Source: DATNPX01 sp036702975 | Lineage (GTDB): Bacteria > Cyanobacteriota > Vampirovibrionia > Obscuribacterales > Obscuribacteraceae | Reading direction: 5' to 3' | Assembly (NCBI GenBank): GCA_036702975.1 | Contig: DATNPX010000059.1 | Location: forward strand, 248,001-312,000 | DNA: 64,000 bases | Shown: positions 60,614-64,000 of the stretch, piece after piece | How the letters are laid out: the number at the start of each line of letters is the position of its first letter | How positions within the stretch are numbered: the stretch's first letter is position 1 | The notes under the pieces: model-generated | What the model was told of the DNA's origin: nothing | Database searches by the model: none | The model's input: only the letters and a program-made list of their open reading frames with translations | Position numbers and translations under genes: made by a program

Positions 60614-62149
60614 TTACCTCTCCCTGTTCGCGCGTGTGGTGTCGCCTTCTGCAATCTCTACAACTTGCAGAAACGGCTTCAAATCGCCTTGTGCATACGC
60701 TAGATGAAGAATCGAGCGCCAGACTTCCACTTGCGCCAGCGCATCTTCCACTTGAGCTTCAGCAAGAGCGCGTTCGGCATCTGCCAAGGAGACCATGTTC
60801 GTCAAACCAGTGCTGTACCGCTTAAGCACCTGAATCTCGCGAACTTTCGCAGCTTGCACCAATGTCGGTGTCTTATTGGCGATTCTCTGCGTCTGTTTTA
60901 ACAAAACACGAGCTCGAGCATCCTTCTTCTCTAAAACCTGCATCGCCAGCTCGAAATCGGCAGCTGCGGCTAGCTCATTGCTGCGCGCCATTTCTTTCTG
61001 TGCTTTCAACGGAAAATATTCCATGAAAGGAAAACTGTAAGTGACACCAGCCATATAGTTGAAAACCTGAGGTAATGCACCACCTGCAACTTTTGGAATA
61101 ATGTTTTGGCTAGAGTTAGAACCGAGTCCGTAAAGCGACGAGTTGAGCCACAGGTGAGGTCGATACGCCTTGTTCAAAACAACCTGCTTTGCCCGCCAGC
61201 GGTCAATCTCCGCCGTCTTGAAAAGTGCCAGGGGGTGAGCTGAGAGATCTGTCGGCCCGTGATTTACGATCTCCACTGGGCTGTGAATCAAGGGTTCTGA
61301 AACAATATCGACATCCTGTGAAGCAAGACCCATCTTCTCTGCCAACTCAATAAGCGCAACTTGTGTATTTTTTTCCGCTCGAACAAGTGCGATCTCTGTT
61401 TTTGCAACTTCATAATCCCAATCAGCCGTGTCAACAGCGGGTCTTATTCCTTGTGCCACCAAGGTCTTCGCGCGTTGGTCGGCCGATTGCATATGTTCGA
61501 GGGCGGCAGTAGTAGAGATAATTACTTGCTTGGCAGCCACTGAGTCTAGAAAAGCATCAGCAGCTTCGAAGGCGACATCCAGTTTTGTTATGTTGATATC
61601 TGCACGCGCGGTTCGAGCGTCGGCATAGGCAAAATCATCATTGGACTTTCTTAACCCCTGGTCTATCAACAACCAGTTGAAGTTCAAGCCTTGCAAATTG
61701 TTCACGTCTGGTTTGTAACTGCGATGATTGGCAACAGGACCAGTATCGACAGGGACTGTGTCGAAGCCAGACACATTGTTCATAACAAGGCTGGCGACAC
61801 GATTCGACGACGCGGCCGATTCTTGAATATCTAGATTCAAGTTGGGAAGGTACTGAGTTTTTGCCAACTTCACGTTGGCTTGTGCCGCCTTCAGCTTGAA
61901 AACTTTCTGCGTTATAAGCGGATAATTTCGCAGTGCAATATCGACAGCTTCGCGGATGGTAACAGCATGTGTCGGGCGGGATGGCTCGAACTGCACATCG
62001 GGCACACCAACTTCTCTGCCAGCTGCAAGCGCCGGCGAGATGACAAGACCGCGCAGCCACATCGCCATGACAGCGAATTGAGCAATAAAAGCGACTAATT
62101 TCCGGAGTTTGATCGAAGAAATTCTCGGGCGCAAAAGCAAAGCACTCAA
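60614..62149 (-). CDS. TolC-like outer membrane efflux protein, locus B
   Basis: 511 residues; outer-membrane duct for the locus B pump. Start TTG 62149 gives a basic N-terminus and hydrophobic VAFIAQFAVMAMWLRGLVIS with cleavage near ALAAGR; there is no clear ribosome-binding site, and ATG 62068 would shorten the signal. Family features: VTIREAVDIALRNYPLITQK, KLAKTQYLPNLNLDIQESA, GLNFNWLLIDQGLRKSNDDF, VDTADWDYEVAKTEIALV in the first repeat and YSTGLTNMVSLADAERALAE in the second. First gene of the locus B operon. Confidence 0.9.
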   Translation of the reverse strand: MSALLLRPRISSIKLRKLVAFIAQFAVMAMWLRGLVISPALAAGREVGVPDVQFEPSRPTHAVTIREAVDIALRNYPLITQKVFKLKAAQANVKLAKTQYLPNLNLDIQESAASSNRVASLVMNNVSGFDTVPVDTGPVANHRSYKPDVNNLQGLNFNWLLIDQGLRKSNDDFAYADARTARADINITKLDVAFEAADAFLDSVAAKQVIISTTAALEHMQSADQRAKTLVAQGIRPAVDTADWDYEVAKTEIALVRAEKNTQVALIELAEKMGLASQDVDIVSEPLIHSPVEIVNHGPTDLSAHPLALFKTAEIDRWRAKQVVLNKAYRPHLWLNSSLYGLGSNSSQNIIPKVAGGALPQVFNYMAGVTYSFPFMEYFPLKAQKEMARSNELAAAADFELAMQVLEKKDARARVLLKQTQRIANKTPTLVQAAKVREIQVLKRYSTGLTNMVSLADAERALAEAQVEDALAQVEVWRSILHLAYAQGDLKPFLQVVEIAEGDTTRANRER

Positions 62150-62387
62150 ACGGAAAAGGAAGTACAGTCACACGTGGACAGCACAAGCGGGACATCATTT
62201 TACGATACGGTCTAGCTCTCCCGCCAGAACCGAAAAATAAACAGATCTAGGGTTTGGCAGATGCAAACAACGACTTACAAGATTACTGAATCTCGATAGG
62301 CATCTTTGCTATCCTTTTAGTTAACACAGGTTAGTTAAAAATGATGCACACTCCAACGATTCGTGGATCGTCCCGCCGATATCGCAC
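62150..62387. other. Divergent intergenic region with TTAGTTAA direct repeat
   Basis: 238 bp between the locus B operon (minus) and the secreted gene (plus). TTAGTTAA occurs twice (62317-62324 and 62331-62338), 14 nt start to start, upstream of the plus-strand gene. No reliable promoter boxes were found. Nothing else recognised. Confidence 0.35.
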
Positions 62388-63092
62388 ATGCACTCATCGT
62401 TCTCACAACTGAAATTGGTCAGGATCTCATTGTGCCTCCTGTTTGCATTCACGTGTTGGCTCGCTGTGTCGCAAACGCAATGCATTGCAGAGCCGACAAT
62501 GGCAGACGAACACACAGATTTCTGGAGCTACATAAGCGAAAAAGACCGAGAACACGACTTAGTGAGATGGAAAAAACGCCGCAAAGAACAGCATGAACGA
62601 GATAGAGAAGAAGAGATTCTCGCTCGCAAGGAAGAGTTGCAAAAACCAGCTTTATATGGCGATGTAACAAGCGACAGATTCAAATTCGGCTTAGGCGACG
62701 ATCAAGAACCCCTTGTTGGTGCGGACAATCTGACTAACGAAAACAATATTTTTTCCAAAGACAAAATTTCCGGAAACGACTTTATGGAGTCGTATTTATA
62801 TCAGAGTGACGCGCGCGATGACACCATGCGCCCGTTGCTTGGACCAAAAAAGACGAAGAGAACGGCCAAAGACAAGAAAGATGATGCCGATTCCGAAGCC
62901 GACCCGCGCACAATGGAATGGGCACATGTACTGAAGATGGACTATGCGCTTGGCGATTGGGCACCGGCTCCAGTTGATCTTCTCACCAACGGTGGCTTCA
63001 CCCAACCAGTGTTTAACGGACGTCCAGTGCCTTATCGATTGAATGGACACATAAATATCAATCGCAAATTGCCGTGGGACACTGCTGATTAG
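62388..63092 (+). CDS. Secreted hypothetical protein, highly charged
   Basis: 234 residues. Hydrophobic N-terminus LVRISLCLLFAFTCWLAVSQ followed by TQCIAEPTMADEH is a signal peptide. Next a strongly charged coiled-coil-like helix (WKKRRKEQHERDREEEILAR), an acidic linker, a KKTKRTAKDKKDDADSEADP stretch, and a C-terminal part MDYALGDWAPAPVDLLTNGG with NGRPVPYRLNGHININRKLP. No family recognised. ATG 62388 lacks a good ribosome-binding site. Confidence 0.6.
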   Translation: MHSSFSQLKLVRISLCLLFAFTCWLAVSQTQCIAEPTMADEHTDFWSYISEKDREHDLVRWKKRRKEQHERDREEEILARKEELQKPALYGDVTSDRFKFGLGDDQEPLVGADNLTNENNIFSKDKISGNDFMESYLYQSDARDDTMRPLLGPKKTKRTAKDKKDDADSEADPRTMEWAHVLKMDYALGDWAPAPVDLLTNGGFTQPVFNGRPVPYRLNGHININRKLPWDTAD

Positions 63093-63129
63093 TCGTTAGT
63101 GCAACACCTCACCATCGGTTGACAACTAA

Positions 63130-64000
63130 CTACGGTAGTGACATGGCAGCGCGCCGCGCCATAGCCCGACTGACAATTGCCGCCGCTGTACGATCAAACT
63201 CATCAGCTGAAGAGCGATTACCGGCCCGACGCAGAACAAGCGCATAGTCGGAAAGACAAGACCCTGTAATCGAACTTTGATCACCGCACGACTGGGCCGT
63301 TGCGATCAAAGCCCACGCATATAGCTGTTCAGCTTTGTCTGTTTCGCTCTGGCTAAACGCCAGTAAGGCAAGATAATTGAGTCTAAATGCCACCTCGATA
63401 TTCTGAGCGGCTGAGGGAATCGTCGGTAAACTGCTCAAATAATTCTGCGGATTGATCTGCTCATTGTCAGCCTGATTACCACGGTCTATCAATTGAAGCA
63501 TCGCTTGCGTGCGCTTAACCAATAGGTCTGAACTGTAGGATTGTTCATAGATCTTAAGCGCACGCTGCAATAGATTTCTTGCTTCTTCTTGTTTGTTCTG
63601 TGACAGATATAGATATGCCAACCCGGACAAATCTCGGGCAACACTCGGATGATTGGCACCGAGCGTTTCGATATCAATTGCGATCATGCGCTCATAGAAT
63701 TCTACGCGCTGCTTGTTTATCTGATCTAGCGCGACAGAATCCGAGAACTTTCTATCAGGAGTAATCAAAGCAGAGACATCGTTCACGCTGTTGCGCGGTT
63801 CACTACTTGGTGGCGCTTTTGGTGCTTTTGGTGCATTTGGATCGTAAATATTTAGCGAAACCTGCTTGTTCCATTGTGATTGATTGACGCTGCGAGTACG
63901 CGGCAAAGAGGCGACCTGATCCTTCAATAGTTCTTTCTGGAAAGTCGAATTGGCAACGTGCCCAAGTGGAGCGCGTTTGCGCATCAAGTCAATATAGTCA
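63130..64000 (-). CDS. Tetratricopeptide repeat protein, C-terminal part (runs off right edge)
   Basis: The frame is open to the window edge, so the upstream part is missing; about 290 residues are visible. An ATG at 63987 is internal: preceding codons read DYIDL and align with DYTDL of the paralogue at 54530-56185. TPR units: YERMIAIDIETLGANHPSVA, RDLSGLAYLYLSQNKQEEAR, LLQRALKIYEQSY and QLYAWALIATAQSCGDQSSI. The end (DYALVLRRAGNRSSADEFD) matches DYATVLRRLGQTDQASSLE of the paralogue. The two paralogues flank efflux locus B. Location likely periplasmic if the missing N-terminus has a signal. Confidence 0.82.
   Translation of the reverse strand, partial: DYIDLMRKRAPLGHVANSTFQKELLKDQVASLPRTRSVNQSQWNKQVSLNIYDPNAPKAPKAPPSSEPRNSVNDVSALITPDRKFSDSVALDQINKQRVEFYERMIAIDIETLGANHPSVARDLSGLAYLYLSQNKQEEARNLLQRALKIYEQSYSSDLLVKRTQAMLQLIDRGNQADNEQINPQNYLSSLPTIPSAAQNIEVAFRLNYLALLAFSQSETDKAEQLYAWALIATAQSCGDQSSITGSCLSDYALVLRRAGNRSSADEFDRTAAAIVSRAMARRAAMSLP

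Overview
No rRNA, tRNA, CRISPR array, insertion sequence or phage gene was recognised in this window. It looks like a chromosomal segment of a Gram-negative, free-living bacterium with roughly balanced base composition. Outer-membrane TolC-type proteins, three RND permeases and many signal peptides show an outer membrane and periplasm. A cyanobacteria-associated DUF3370 protein, a TPM-domain protein, a VIT-VWA protein, many TPR/HEAT/LRV repeat proteins and a receptor-like Ser/Thr kinase suggest the non-photosynthetic cyanobacterial lineage (Vampirovibrionia/Melainabacteria, Obscuribacterales-like). That placement is inference from gene content, not a phylogeny. TTG and GTG starts are fairly common.

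Layout. 1-1.5 kb: start of proS (minus, running off the left edge) behind a leader that looks like a transcription attenuator. 1.5-13.2 kb: an aldo/keto reductase, a TPM protein, two cell-envelope genes, a HEAT-like protein with an HELGH metalloprotease motif, an alpha/beta hydrolase that may be leaderless, a TonB-C/PDZ protein and small secreted proteins. 13.3-23.2 kb: RND efflux locus A, a minus-strand operon of two tandem RND permeases plus one adaptor, divergent from a TolC-like gene. 23.4-31.9 kb: an unknown lipoprotein-like gene, an NCS1 nucleobase transporter, a large unknown secreted/membrane protein, an MmyB-like regulator, two divergent LRV-repeat proteins, a DUF1697 remnant and a membrane protein.

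32.2-45.2 kb: two PlsC-like acyltransferases, one lacking both catalytic residues, with a small membrane protein; ybaB-recR; a membrane kinase with an LRR ectodomain; dxs; an HMA-like secreted protein; a zinc-ribbon membrane protein; a NarL-type two-component pair; and an alpha/beta hydrolase preceded by the decayed 3' end of a paralogue. 45.2-56.2 kb: another hydrolase, a VIT-VWA protein, a zinc-ribbon protein, a DUF3370 protein, a glycoside hydrolase family 14 beta-amylase with a long unassigned N-terminal region, ribH and a TPR protein. 56.1-62.1 kb: RND efflux locus B (TolC, permease, adaptor), flanked by two paralogous TPR genes, the second running off the right edge.

Working together: loci A and B supply tripartite efflux; ybaB-recR is the usual recombination-repair pair; dxs starts isoprenoid synthesis; ribH serves riboflavin synthesis. 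The most unusual items are the beta-amylase fusion, the catalytically emptied acyltransferase, the kinase-LRR receptor, the proS leader, and several repeats and gene remnants.
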